Assembly (NCBI RefSeq): GCF_003989745.1
Contig: NZ_RZGS01000018.1
Location: 1 to 47,908 of the forward strand
Reading direction: 5' to 3'
From: Legionella septentrionalis
Lineage (GTDB): Bacteria > Pseudomonadota > Gammaproteobacteria > Legionellales > Legionellaceae
DNA length: 47,908 nucleotides
The position numbers and the translations under genes are program-made. Of the stretch, positions 15,314 to 24,493 are shown piece by piece. Every line of letters starts with the position of its first letter. The first letter of the stretch is position 1. Under the pieces are notes generated by a model. It saw only the letters and a program-made list of their open reading frames with translations. It was not told the DNA's origin and searched no databases.

Positions 15314-16252
15314 TCAGTAGGCTTTAATAGGGGAGACAAAGCCCTGAGGTTTTAAAGCCAGTAGCGAACAATCAATTTTTTGCAAAATATTTTCTGCAGT
15401 ATTGCCAATGAAAAAACCTGAAATGCCGGTACGGGCTACCGTACCCATGATCAAAACATCAATTTTTTTCTCCGTAATAAATGCAGGAATAAGATTTTCG
15501 GGGCGTCCTTTCAAGTGTTCAATGCGACAGGTGCTGCTAATTTTTGATTGCTTAATGAGCACTTGCAGGGCTCGGGCATGTGAGATTTTTTCTTCCGCAA
15601 TCACTGCATCCAAATCGGCATTGGATATGGCGGCCGACAGGTTATTGCGCAAGTAATTTTCGAGCGCAAAATCCCAGCAGGAAATAATGGTTAAGTTCCC
15701 CTCATAATGTTTTGCCAGCAACTGAGAAATATCCAATAATCTTAAGGCCAAATCTTGTCCTGCGGTTTCTTGTTCACTGGCATCAATTGCTACGGCAATA
15801 CGGGTTTTATGAGACTCCTGTTTAAAAGGGCGATATAAAAATAACGCGCAAGGGCATTTGCGCAATAATTCCATATCAAGTGCCTTAAATCCCTTGTTGC
15901 TTTCATTGGTTTCTACCTCTTTTACCACGAGATCATAGTTATTGCGCAGCACATGTCGAATAATGCGGACAGCCGGAGTATTCCCACATTCAAGTTCAAT
16001 ATGCACCGGTATTTTATTTTTCGAAATGTGGAGGTTTGTTTTGGCAGCCTTAATGGTTTTTTGCATTCGTTCAAGCAAAGATTCTTCATAAGACGCGCGG
16101 TATTCCTTAAGAGTATCTGGAAAAGGAGGGCAGGTAATCAATACGTCCAGTTGTGCCTGATTGGCACAAGCAAGTTTGATTGCTTGCCCGATTGCCTGAG
16201 TTTCATCCCTAACGCCATGGCTTACAAATAAGATGTGGTGAAATGATGGCAT
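15314..16252 (-). CDS. Tandem universal stress protein, UspE-like
   Basis: 312 aa, two Usp domains (about 1-145 and 150-303). The N-terminus FHHILFVSHG and the second-domain start KTRIAVAIDASEQE fit Usp. The end MGTVARTGISGFFIGNTAENIL is the hallmark of UspE-type proteins. AAGGAGGG lies just upstream of the ATG. It is first in an operon with the P-type ATPase and divergent from the alcohol dehydrogenase. Usp proteins are induced by starvation, oxidative stress or low oxygen. Confidence 0.9.
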   Translation of the reverse strand: MPSFHHILFVSHGVRDETQAIGQAIKLACANQAQLDVLITCPPFPDTLKEYRASYEESLLERMQKTIKAAKTNLHISKNKIPVHIELECGNTPAVRIIRHVLRNNYDLVVKEVETNESNKGFKALDMELLRKCPCALFLYRPFKQESHKTRIAVAIDASEQETAGQDLALRLLDISQLLAKHYEGNLTIISCWDFALENYLRNNLSAAISNADLDAVIAEEKISHARALQVLIKQSKISSTCRIEHLKGRPENLIPAFITEKKIDVLIMGTVARTGISGFFIGNTAENILQKIDCSLLALKPQGFVSPIKAY

Positions 16253-16306
16253 GCTTCCCTCCTTGGTGGCATGTGATTTACTTTACTTTCTATTTTTATT
16301 TGCCTC

Positions 16307-16312
16307 TATAAT
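16307..16312 (+). promoter_or_regulatory. Candidate -10 element of the alcohol dehydrogenase gene
   Basis: A perfect TATAAT stands in the 107-base divergent gap between the Usp and ADH genes. Upstream TTTACT-like sequences (about 16282-16289) are weak -35 candidates. Confidence 0.4.
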
Positions 16313-16377
16313 TAATATTAGCCTTTCACCCAATGAATAAAATAAATGGAACATAAAAAATGAAGCAAGGACAGACT

Positions 16378-17415
16378 ATGAAGGCACTTGTTTATCGAGG
16401 CCCTGGTAAAAAAGAGTTGGTAAATTGCCCAAAGCCGAATTTGACGGATGCAAATGATGCTTTGGTAAAGGTAATTAAAACGACTATTTGCGGGACTGAT
16501 CTGCACATTCTTAAAGGAGATGTACCCAGTTGTACTCCAGGGCGCATCCTGGGACATGAAGGCGTGGGAATTATTGAAGATGTAGGTGCTGGCGTTATCA
16601 ATTTGCAAAAAGGGGATCGCGTATTGATCTCATGCATTTCCGCATGCAGTAAGTGCCCGTATTGCCGGAAGGGTATGTATTCCCATTGCACGCAGGGTGG
16701 CTGGATGCTTGGGAATACGGTGGATGGAACTCAAGCAGAATACGTACGCATCCCTCATGCCGACACCAGCCTTTATAAAATTCCTTCCAGCTTGGCGGAC
16801 GAAAGCCTGGTTATGTTGAGCGATATTTTACCTACCGGATTTGAGTGTGGTGTGCTTAACGGCAAAATACAGCCAGGCCAATCCGTGGCGATAGTGGGTG
16901 CAGGTCCCATTGGTTTAGCGGCTTTATTAACGGCACAATTTTATTCACCAAGTGAATTGATCTTAATCGACATCGATGCGCATCGCCTTGAGACGGCTAA
17001 AAAGTTGGGCGCTACTAAAACCATTAACAGCAGCCTTAGTGATGCAACTCAAAAAGTCATGGAATTGACTGGCGGCGTGGGCGTAGATACTGCTATTGAA
17101 GCAGTGGGTATCCCTGCCACTTTTGTGCTTTGCCAAGACATCGTTGCACCGGGCGGGGTGATTGCCAATATAGGTGTACATGGCGTTAAAGCGGATCTGC
17201 ATTTAGAACGGCTGTGGTCACATAACATTACGATTACCACCCGGCTAGTCGATACTTTTTCTACTCCCATGCTATTAAAAACCATGCAATCCGGGGTCAT
17301 CGATCCAGCCATGCTCATCAGTCACCGCTTTAAATTTGATGAAATTGTAGAAGCCTATGAAACATTTAGTAATGCCGCTACTTCCAAAGCGTTAAAAGTG
17401 ATTATTGAAATGTAA
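16378..17415 (+). CDS. Zinc-dependent alcohol dehydrogenase family protein
   Basis: 345 aa from the ATG at 16378 (MKALVYRGPG), which has AGGA seven bases upstream; an in-frame ATG at 16360 is possible but poorly served. Catalytic zinc ligands C38 and H60/E61 (TTICGTDLH, GHEGVG), the four structural-zinc cysteines (C90, C93, C96, C104) and the Rossmann motif VGAGPIGLAAL are intact. It oxidises an alcohol or reduces an aldehyde with NAD(P); the substrate is unknown. It closes the stress group and is followed by small-RNA copy 2, whose hairpin can also terminate this transcript. Confidence 0.9.
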   Translation: MKALVYRGPGKKELVNCPKPNLTDANDALVKVIKTTICGTDLHILKGDVPSCTPGRILGHEGVGIIEDVGAGVINLQKGDRVLISCISACSKCPYCRKGMYSHCTQGGWMLGNTVDGTQAEYVRIPHADTSLYKIPSSLADESLVMLSDILPTGFECGVLNGKIQPGQSVAIVGAGPIGLAALLTAQFYSPSELILIDIDAHRLETAKKLGATKTINSSLSDATQKVMELTGGVGVDTAIEAVGIPATFVLCQDIVAPGGVIANIGVHGVKADLHLERLWSHNITITTRLVDTFSTPMLLKTMQSGVIDPAMLISHRFKFDEIVEAYETFSNAATSKALKVIIEM

Positions 17416-17463
17416 GACTTAAGAATAACTAACAAGTGATGAGGCAGCGTTCCAGTTCAGCAT

Positions 17464-17494
17464 AGCAAAAACCACCTCGAAAGGTGGTTTTGCT
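17464..17494. terminator. Bidirectional intrinsic terminator of small-RNA copy 2 and the ADH gene
   Basis: AGCAAAAACCACC, loop TCGAAA, GGTGGTTTTGCT. On the minus strand the stem is followed by TTTTT, on the plus strand by TTTT. Sequence and bulge match the hairpin at 10479-10508. Confidence 0.75.
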
Positions 17495-17539
17495 GTGACC
17501 GAAAGAACTATAAAGAACTATAAAATTCATTCGGCCTAC
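17467..17539 (-). ncRNA. Predicted small RNA, copy 2 (about 73 nt)
   Basis: Paralog of the RNA at 10482-10544. The predicted first base (G17539) and the 5' sequence GTAGGCCGAATGAA are identical, and the terminator differs only in the loop and the closing pairs. The middle is about ten bases longer, explained by a tandem repeat of AAGAACTATA (plus-strand reading, about 17504-17523). Downstream on the same strand is only the convergent 3' end of adh, so the transcript is a stand-alone RNA rather than a leader. Confidence 0.65.
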
Positions 17540-17545
17540 ATTATG

Positions 17546-17574
17546 ACTATAGAAAGTAAATGAGTGATTGTCAA
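17546..17574 (-). promoter_or_regulatory. Sigma70 promoter of small-RNA copy 2
   Basis: Perfect TTGACA (17569-17574) and TATAGT (17546-17551) with a 17-base spacer, exactly as in copy 1, although the spacer sequence has diverged. That pattern indicates selection on the promoter elements. Confidence 0.8.
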
Positions 17575-17649
17575 AAAAATAAACAAAAAAATTTGCACGG
17601 ACTATACTTTAGCATAAGTATGGTATAGGGAAGATAGATACAGGGAAAG

Positions 17650-18555
17650 ATGAGCAAGCAAAAAGGAGAATATGACTGCATCATTATTGGCGGTGGTCCT
17701 GGAGGACTTACTGCGGCTATTTATTTGGCACGATTCAGGCGCAAAGTAGTGATTTATGATGCAAATCAAAGCCGCGCTCTGCGCATTCCGGTTTCTCACA
17801 ACTATCCGGCTTTCCCGAAAGGTATTGCGGGCGAAGAATTATTGCGACGACTTAAAAAACAATTAAGCGTGTATGAAGTTCCCATCATTTATGAGCCAGT
17901 ACAGGAATTGAAGCAATTGGATGCAGAAAAATTCTACATAGCCAGTGAAACCAGTACGCAAACGGCAAGACATATCATTTTGGCAACAGGGGTAGAAGAT
18001 GTAGAACCTAATTTACCGAATGTCACAAATGCCGTGCAGTGTGGCCTTATTCGCCATTGCCCTATTTGTGATGGTTTTGAAGTGATCGATAAGGACATCG
18101 CTGTTTTAGGAAGAGGAGCCATGGGTCTTGGCGAGGCTCTTTTTATAAGAGTCTATAGCCCGCATATTACCTTGATTACCATGGGGGAATCACCTGCATG
18201 GAGCAGGGCGGAGTTACAAAAAATCACGCAAGCAGGATTAAAAATCATTACAGAAGATATCGTGGAAATTAATTTATCAGATTGCACTCATGTTACGTTC
18301 AAAAACGGGCAAACCTTGCGGTTTGATTGTATTTATTCGGCACTCGGGTCAGTTAAGAATAATAAACTGGTGCAACACATGGAGGTGAAGCAAAAAGATG
18401 GTTGCCTTATCGTGGATAAACATCAGCAAACTTCGCTCAAAGGTTTATATGCCGTCGGCGATATTGTTTCCAGCTTAAATCAAGTCTGTGTTGCGCAAGG
18501 GCAAGCCGCCATTGCAGCAACGGCTATTCATAATCATTGTAGAGTTTTAAAATAA
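17650..18555 (+). CDS. Thioredoxin-reductase-like FAD/NAD(P) oxidoreductase
   Basis: 301 aa. FAD-binding [10 protein letters not shown] (14-23), redox-active CPICD (C137, C140), a nucleotide-binding [10 protein letters not shown] (about 153-162) and a final GLYAVGDI motif are all present. This is the layout of thioredoxin reductase and related pyridine nucleotide-disulfide flavoproteins. The second Rossmann motif is unusual (GRGAMG rather than GGGNSA), so it may be a paralog with another electron acceptor rather than the main TrxB. It follows the stress cluster and is convergent with mfd. Confidence 0.85.
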   Translation: MSKQKGEYDCIIIGGGPGGLTAAIYLARFRRKVVIYDANQSRALRIPVSHNYPAFPKGIAGEELLRRLKKQLSVYEVPIIYEPVQELKQLDAEKFYIASETSTQTARHIILATGVEDVEPNLPNVTNAVQCGLIRHCPICDGFEVIDKDIAVLGRGAMGLGEALFIRVYSPHITLITMGESPAWSRAELQKITQAGLKIITEDIVEINLSDCTHVTFKNGQTLRFDCIYSALGSVKNNKLVQHMEVKQKDGCLIVDKHQQTSLKGLYAVGDIVSSLNQVCVAQGQAAIAATAIHNHCRVLK

Positions 18556-18573
18556 AGCAGCAGTAGGCGGCTT

Positions 18574-21500
18574 TTAATGGCTTTGTATTTCTGCTGCCAG
18601 TTCCTTGTTCATCAATTTCAGCAGCAATGAGCTGATTTCATGAATTTTTTCTTCATTACCCGTGCTATCCAATGCAAATTTTAGACGGGTTGGCCCTTCC
18701 AATTGATAGCGTTTGGCGTGAACTTGAATCAGATTAATTAAAGTAGCGGGATCAATATTTGGAGCTTCATTGAAATCAATTTTTCCATTTTGCCCTGCCA
18801 AACTGATGCGTGCTATGCCAAGCTTTGCAGCCAGCAATTTCAGCTCAGTAACCAACAACAAGTGTTTAACCGGTTGTGGTAATAAACCGAAACGGTCAAT
18901 CATTTCAATCTGCAAGTCGCGCAATTGTTGTTTGTTTTTCGCATTAGCAATGCGTTTATACATGATTAGGCGGGTATGAATATCTCCAATATAATCTTCA
19001 GGAATAATAGCGCTTATCTTAAGTTCGATTTCAGGCCCTTGCTGCATGGGGGCGGCCAACTCTGGGGTTTTGCCCGCTTTCAAGTCGCTGACGGCTCTAT
19101 CCAGCATTTCCATAAATAAATTGAAGCCAATAGCTTGCATATTACCACTTTGTTCTTCCCCTAATAATTCTCCTGCACCCCGAATTTCCAAATCATGGGT
19201 GGCGAGAGTAAATCCTGCTCCCAAATCTTCCAGGGAGACAATGGCTTCCAGCCGTTTAACGGCATCTGTAGTTAGTAATTTTTTATCAGGGGTTAAGAGA
19301 TAGGCATAAGCCTGGTGGTGCGAGCGCCCTACACGACCGCGTAACTGATGGAGTTGCGCCAAGCCAAATTTATCGGCTCTATCAATGATAATTGTATTTG
19401 CAGTAGGGATATCGATGCCTGTTTCAATGATTGTAGTGCAGACAAGAACATTAAAGCGGCGGTGATAAAAATCAGACATAATACGCTCGAGTTCGCGCTC
19501 GCGCATTTGTCCGTGTGCTATTTGCACTTTCGCTTCGGGAACCAGTGCTTCGAGTTCCTGGGCGATGCGAGCGATGGTTTGCACATTATTATGTAAGAAA
19601 AATACTTGCCCGCCACGCAGAATTTCACGCAGCATAGCTTCCCTCAGCACCACGTCATTCCTTTCTTGCCAAAAGGTTTTAATGGCCAACCGTTTGGCAG
19701 GGGGAGTGGAGATTAAAGAGACATCGCGAATGCCTGCCATCGCCATATTCAAGGTACGAGGGATAGGGGTTGCCGTCATGGAAAGAATATCCACGTGTGT
19801 GCGCAAAGATTTGATGTACTCCTTTTGCTTCACCCCGAAGCGATGTTCTTCATCAATAATTAACAGACCCAAGTTCTTAAATTCTATGTTTTTTTGAAAA
19901 AGCTTATGCGTGCCGATGACAATATCCACATTGCCATTTTTTAAGGATGCAATTACTTTTTCAGATTCTTTAGCGCTGCGGAAACGAGACAGCAATTCAA
20001 TTTGCACTGGGAAGTCAGCAAAACGATCCCTGAAGGTTTCAAAATGTTGCCCAGCCAACAAAGTTGTAGGTGCCAGCACACAAACTTGTTTGCCATCTTG
20101 CGCTGCAATGAAAGCAGCACGCATGGCAACTTCCGTTTTTCCAAAACCCACATCGCCGCAAATCAATCTGTCCATGGGGCGTGCAGAGCGCATGTCTTCA
20201 ATGATTTGATTGATGGTTTGTATTTGATCTGGAGTTTCAATAAAAGGAAAACCGCTGACAAAACGTTGGTAATCCACGGCATCCAATTGATAGGCATGTC
20301 CGGGTTTTGCTTCCCGCTTGGCATAAATATCCAGTAATTCAATGGCGACGTCATGAATTTTTTCCGCGGCTTTTTTCTTTTCTTTCTGCCATTGATCGCT
20401 GCCTAACCGGTGTAAAGGCGCATGTTCACTGTCTGCACCGGTATAACGGCTAATCAGATTCAAGGAAGTTACGGGAACATAAATTTTATCATCGCCTGCA
20501 TAGGTTAAAACCAGAAACTCGCTCACTTCTCCCTGGCTTTCTAAAGTTTGCAATCCCTGATAGCGTCCCACTCCGAATTGCAAATGCACAACCGGCGCTC
20601 CAAGGCGTAATTCTGCCAAGTCACGGATGATTAAGTCCGGGTCGATACTTTTTTGGCTGCTTCGCCTTTGCGGGATACTTTGCTCTCCGAAGAGTTGGGC
20701 TTCAACAATAATGGAAAGGGCTTGTTCTAAAAGCTCGGCTCCCTGGATAAGCGGCCCCGTGACAATATTGATTTTTGCATCGTCTTTTAAGAAAGCAGAC
20801 CAAGAAGGCTGGATTTTTGGAAATAAATTGCTTTGTTTTAGCAAATCCAGCAAAACTTCGCGGCGGCCGGCACTTTCAACCACCAAAAGATAACGCCGTG
20901 CATTATCTGCTAAAAAGTCGCAAAGGCGCGAAAGTGGTTGTTCCAAATGGCGTTCGATAGGCAAAGCAGGGGGATTGCCTACGTTAAAATTAACGATACG
21001 TCCTTTGCGCTCAATGGGGGAATGATAAACTCTTAATTGTGTATATTGGTTGGCGAATGTAAGCAGTTCCGTTGGCGTTAAGAATCCTCTGGAAGGTTTG
21101 AGAATCGGCCGGGTTATATCATAACTGCGTTGCTCATAGCGAGTTTGCACTTCGTGCCAGAATTGTTCAGCTCTCTCTGGAGTATTTTCAATTAAACAGA
21201 CAGTGGCGTCTTTAGGCAGATAATCAAAAAAAGTTGCCGTGTGTTCAAAAAAAAGAGGTAGATAATACTCGATTCCATTGGGGAATTGTCCTTCGCTAAT
21301 GGCTTCATAGACAGGACATTGACTGGGATTGCCTGTAAATTGCTCGCGGAAAGCTCGCCGGAAAAAGGTAATGCTTTGTTCATTTAGGGGGAATTCCCGC
21401 GCAGGCAAAACATGGATGTGGGTGATCTTGTCAATAGTACGTTGATTCTCAGGATCAAAGCGGCGCAAACTTTCTATTTCATCGTCAAATAGTTCGATAC

Positions 21501-22053
21501 GAAAAGGCAGGGGGCTTCCCATCGGGTAAAGATCGATAATAGCGCCGCGGATTGCAAATTCGCCATGTTCCAGTACCTTATTGACGCAATGATAGCCAGC
21601 TTGTTGCAGTTGCTGTCGGAAATGTTCTATGTTCAGCGTTTGTCCTTCTTGCAATACTAAAACATATTGGTGCAAGAATTCAGGAGGGCATAAACGGTGC
21701 ATCAAGGTGCTTGCTGCACTAATTACAATGGCATCGGTTGTTTGTTGCAAACGACTTAACGTAAAAAGACGCTCTGAAATGATATCCTGATGAGGAGAAA
21801 ACTGATCGTAAGGTAGGGTTTCCCAGTCTGGAAAAATGAGTATTTCTTGTTGATTTTCATTTTCTCCCAGAAAAAAACGCAGTTCGGCTTCCATTTGTCC
21901 TGCGCTTAAGTGATCAGGAGCAATTAATAATTTAATTCCTTTTTTTTGTTGGCAATATTCAGCCAAAGCCAATGTGAGGCTGCAACCATATAGCTGTCCC
22001 CAACTTTCCTTGGAGCTAATTTCTTTAGGTAAAAGGATCGGTGCAGTGGTCAT
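18574..22053 (-). CDS. mfd: Transcription-repair coupling factor
   Basis: 1159 aa, the usual length. The UvrB-like N-terminal region, the RNA polymerase-interacting domain (about 475-540, with LRLGAPVVHLQFGVGRYQG) and the RecG-like translocase are in order. The translocase shows Walker A GDVGFGKTEVAMRAAF, DEEH (LIIDEEHRFGVKQ), SMTATPIPRTL and the HQLRGRVGRS motif. Mfd removes RNA polymerase stalled at lesions and recruits UvrA. It starts with MTTAPILLPKE and appears monocistronic; AT-rich TATACTATAAT sequences about 35 bases upstream are likely -10 elements. Confidence 0.97.
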   Translation of the reverse strand: MTTAPILLPKEISSKESWGQLYGCSLTLALAEYCQQKKGIKLLIAPDHLSAGQMEAELRFFLGENENQQEILIFPDWETLPYDQFSPHQDIISERLFTLSRLQQTTDAIVISAASTLMHRLCPPEFLHQYVLVLQEGQTLNIEHFRQQLQQAGYHCVNKVLEHGEFAIRGAIIDLYPMGSPLPFRIELFDDEIESLRRFDPENQRTIDKITHIHVLPAREFPLNEQSITFFRRAFREQFTGNPSQCPVYEAISEGQFPNGIEYYLPLFFEHTATFFDYLPKDATVCLIENTPERAEQFWHEVQTRYEQRSYDITRPILKPSRGFLTPTELLTFANQYTQLRVYHSPIERKGRIVNFNVGNPPALPIERHLEQPLSRLCDFLADNARRYLLVVESAGRREVLLDLLKQSNLFPKIQPSWSAFLKDDAKINIVTGPLIQGAELLEQALSIIVEAQLFGEQSIPQRRSSQKSIDPDLIIRDLAELRLGAPVVHLQFGVGRYQGLQTLESQGEVSEFLVLTYAGDDKIYVPVTSLNLISRYTGADSEHAPLHRLGSDQWQKEKKKAAEKIHDVAIELLDIYAKREAKPGHAYQLDAVDYQRFVSGFPFIETPDQIQTINQIIEDMRSARPMDRLICGDVGFGKTEVAMRAAFIAAQDGKQVCVLAPTTLLAGQHFETFRDRFADFPVQIELLSRFRSAKESEKVIASLKNGNVDIVIGTHKLFQKNIEFKNLGLLIIDEEHRFGVKQKEYIKSLRTHVDILSMTATPIPRTLNMAMAGIRDVSLISTPPAKRLAIKTFWQERNDVVLREAMLREILRGGQVFFLHNNVQTIARIAQELEALVPEAKVQIAHGQMRERELERIMSDFYHRRFNVLVCTTIIETGIDIPTANTIIIDRADKFGLAQLHQLRGRVGRSHHQAYAYLLTPDKKLLTTDAVKRLEAIVSLEDLGAGFTLATHDLEIRGAGELLGEEQSGNMQAIGFNLFMEMLDRAVSDLKAGKTPELAAPMQQGPEIELKISAIIPEDYIGDIHTRLIMYKRIANAKNKQQLRDLQIEMIDRFGLLPQPVKHLLLVTELKLLAAKLGIARISLAGQNGKIDFNEAPNIDPATLINLIQVHAKRYQLEGPTRLKFALDSTGNEEKIHEISSLLLKLMNKELAAEIQSH

Positions 22054-22302
22054 ATGGCTAATAAATAAGTCAAAAAAGGGGGAAATTATAGTATAAATTA
22101 CCTTTTAATTAAATTAATGCAAAGAGATTACGAAATACGAGTCAATTGCGGTGACCGCTCTGCATGAGAATTGTCTTGCCCACAAAACGGTTGTTTATTT
22201 AACCTCTAAATATCAACTCACTTGATTGTACCCAAATTTAGAGTGCAGTCTGCCTGTAGGTTTGGGACTTTAAAGCGTGAACATATATACCGTTATAATT
22301 AC

Positions 22303-22479
22303 AAAAAAAACACAGCGAGATTTACAAAAAATACCCCAATTCATATTGCACTTAAGTTAGCAGCTTGGATTGCCTCGATTGCTCATGATGGTTTGTTTGC
22401 CCCCGGATTTCATGATGAGCCTTTAAAAAGCAATCGTTTAGGACAACGCCCTATACCTTTTAAACAATTCTCAACGTGA
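22303..22479 (+). pseudogene. Degenerate RelE/HigB-like toxin gene fragment
   Basis: The frame reads KKNTARFTKNTPIHIALKLA, AAWIASIAHDGL, then PGFHDEPLKSNRLGQR and a changed end. It resembles ParE/RelE-superfamily toxins of the kind with GxHDEPLKGxRxGQRSIRL, but about four residues are missing before PGFHDEP and the conserved SIRLSRAYRAIY end is lost. No antitoxin gene lies beside it. The frame overlaps the 3' end of the ankyrin gene by nine bases. The remaining part of the gap (22054-22302) holds only the mfd promoter region. Identification is by remembered family pattern. Confidence 0.45.
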
Positions 22480-24180
22480 GAGTGTATGGAGATTATTTCC
22501 ATTGGAAGAATTCTTATCTTTCTCCTCCGTTTTAGATTTGAAAAAGGATGATGAAGCACTGGAACTTTGCGCTACTACATTTGTAATTTTAATAAGTTGT
22601 GCCACCCCTACATGACCCATCATTTCAGCTAATTCTTCAGGACTAATGAAGGTATATTGATCATTATTCTGTCGGCTAAACAATTTATTTAAATTTGTTT
22701 TTATCGTTGACGGTATTTCCTCATCTCTTTTTTTAAAATATTCTCGCACGAAAAGAAGCAGGGAGGTGTTTGTAACTTTATGAGAGTATAGAAAATTAGC
22801 ACGCAGTAATAGCTTACTGAGGATTTGAGGATCTCCATTCAGTGCTGCAAAAAGAGCCGGTGTCCAACCATAATTATTGGCTTTATTAATATTTTGGAGG
22901 TTTTTATTTTCTAAAAGCCTATTCACGCTCTCTTGGGAATCATTGTATACAGCCCATGATAATGCTGTAGTTTTATTGTTGTCTTCTTGATTAGGATTAA
23001 TTCCCTTTTCCAGCAGCAAAGAAATAAAGGATGGCTGTGAAGCGATTGCTGTAAACAATAAATTCCGACCCTTACTATCAGTTTGATGTAAATCTGCGCC
23101 GTACTTTAAAAGTATATTAACAATATTTTCATACCCTAAAAGAATAGCTGTATGTAAGGGGGTAAAGCTGTTGGCATCATATACATTCATATTGGCTCCA
23201 TGGGCTCCAAGCACCGCCAAAATTTCGGGAAAATTATGAGCCGCGGCTATTGAAACTAATGTGTTTCCGTTGGATGTATTGTTTAATTCAACATATTTCG
23301 CAATACGCGCGAGTGTATTCACGTCATTGAGCAGTACAGCTAGATAGGCGATACCCAAGTTTAAATCCTGAGTAATTTTTCGATTTGCAATTTCGGGTGT
23401 AAAGATCTTATTTTTTTGAAATTCTATAAATGATTTTGTCAATTCATTCTTTTTATTATAATTGTTAGTAACAAAAACTGATGCATTACACGCCGTATAA
23501 TCTACAGTATCCACGCCAAGGGTTTTAAAACCTGAAATGATTTCTTTGGCTAACAAATCAGTATTTTTTATTGAAAATTTTTTTGCAGGATAATCATTGA
23601 TATTCAATAAAGTCCATCCTTCTCCTGCTTTATATGTTAAGGTTAAAGTATGATTGTAGTTTTTTAAAATAATTCCAATCACATCACCCTGAGAAAGATG
23701 TTTTATAAAGCATAAAAATATTTTATTTAAGTAATTGGTTAGTTCTGTTTCCGTATATAGTCCTGAATCATTTAAAATACGAGCAAGCCCACCATGCATA
23801 AGTATTGACTCAGATGAGGCAAACGGGGAAATTAAATGTGGTTTATCTTGAGAGATATTTTTATTAAATAATTCGGAATAAATATAAGGATTTTGATAAA
23901 GCTCCAGGCTGTCAAAAAAGGCTAGCATGTCCCAATTCAATTGGTCTGCAGACGAAAGTGAATTTTTTTTGCTTTTTAGTGCACTAATAAACTCGCTTAT
24001 GCTCAATTCTTCAGAAATTACCTTATTATAAAAATTTTTTAAATATTGCATACGCGCATTAAATATGTGCTCTTCTCCACACAGGGAAGCTTCTAACCAA
24101 CGTATAGAAATGCTATTACAGATTCCCTCCGGATGGGGATGCCCAAAAGCTTCGGCTAATTGAATTAATATGGTGTGCAT
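22471..24180 (-). CDS. Cysteine-protease-like ankyrin-repeat protein, short paralog (Dot/Icm effector candidate)
   Basis: 569 aa. The N-terminal domain aligns with that of the protein at 369-2939: GICNSISIRWLEASLCGE (C21), SPFASSESILMHGGL and KNYNHTLTLTYKAGEGW (H177). At the Asp position of the paralog (D201) this protein has Asn (LLNIND, N193), which is what papain itself uses. About six ankyrin repeats follow (about 273-465), then ISPEELAEMMGHVGVAQL (513-530), shared with the paralog. The helical and membrane C-terminus of the paralog is missing; instead there is a Ser-rich and Glu/Lys-rich tail (539-560) of the kind common in Dot/Icm secretion signals. By eye the gene is more AT-rich than mfd next to it. 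Confidence 0.7.
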   Translation of the reverse strand: MHTILIQLAEAFGHPHPEGICNSISIRWLEASLCGEEHIFNARMQYLKNFYNKVISEELSISEFISALKSKKNSLSSADQLNWDMLAFFDSLELYQNPYIYSELFNKNISQDKPHLISPFASSESILMHGGLARILNDSGLYTETELTNYLNKIFLCFIKHLSQGDVIGIILKNYNHTLTLTYKAGEGWTLLNINDYPAKKFSIKNTDLLAKEIISGFKTLGVDTVDYTACNASVFVTNNYNKKNELTKSFIEFQKNKIFTPEIANRKITQDLNLGIAYLAVLLNDVNTLARIAKYVELNNTSNGNTLVSIAAAHNFPEILAVLGAHGANMNVYDANSFTPLHTAILLGYENIVNILLKYGADLHQTDSKGRNLLFTAIASQPSFISLLLEKGINPNQEDNNKTTALSWAVYNDSQESVNRLLENKNLQNINKANNYGWTPALFAALNGDPQILSKLLLRANFLYSHKVTNTSLLLFVREYFKKRDEEIPSTIKTNLNKLFSRQNNDQYTFISPEELAEMMGHVGVAQLIKITNVVAQSSSASSSFFKSKTEEKDKNSSNGNNLHTLSR

Positions 24181-24493
24181 AAACAGTACTTAACTGGTAA
24201 AATCTTAAGTATATACTTCCTTGATTAAGGTAACATTAGGAAGGAAAAAGTATAGTTTAGTATTTCATAAGGAAATTACTTGCCTTTTTTGAGGAAAATT
24301 TTAAGTTATTTTAATTGTTGGCATCACAATTTTCTTTTCAAAAAATGTCATTATTTATTGTTTTTTGCATTTGAATCCGATTTATATCGATATCAAACCA
24401 CATTAGATTTTACCGCCTATTCAGCCTAAACGGGCAATTAGATAATAGTTAAACCCAACATCTATAGGTCAAATTAGTTACCATGAGGATTTT
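24181..24493. other. AT-rich intergenic region upstream of the short ankyrin paralog
   Basis: 313 bases between two minus-strand genes; no ORF or RNA gene is supported. A TATACT on the minus strand (24249-24254) is the best -10 candidate for the ankyrin gene, with no good -35. There is a 10-bp palindrome ATATCGATAT at 24384-24393. No recognisable ribosome-binding site precedes the ATG at 24180. Confidence 0.4.

Noticed and set aside
10479-17574. The repeated hairpin blocks as a CRISPR array or an insertion sequence
   Set aside because: Only two copies 7 kb apart, no spacers, no target duplications and no transposase. The promoter-plus-terminator layout explains them better.
24301-24314. TTAA-N6-TTAA upstream of the short ankyrin gene as a PmrA box
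   Set aside because: The period is 10 rather than 11 bases, the outer bases do not match, and it lies too far from the only plausible -10 element.
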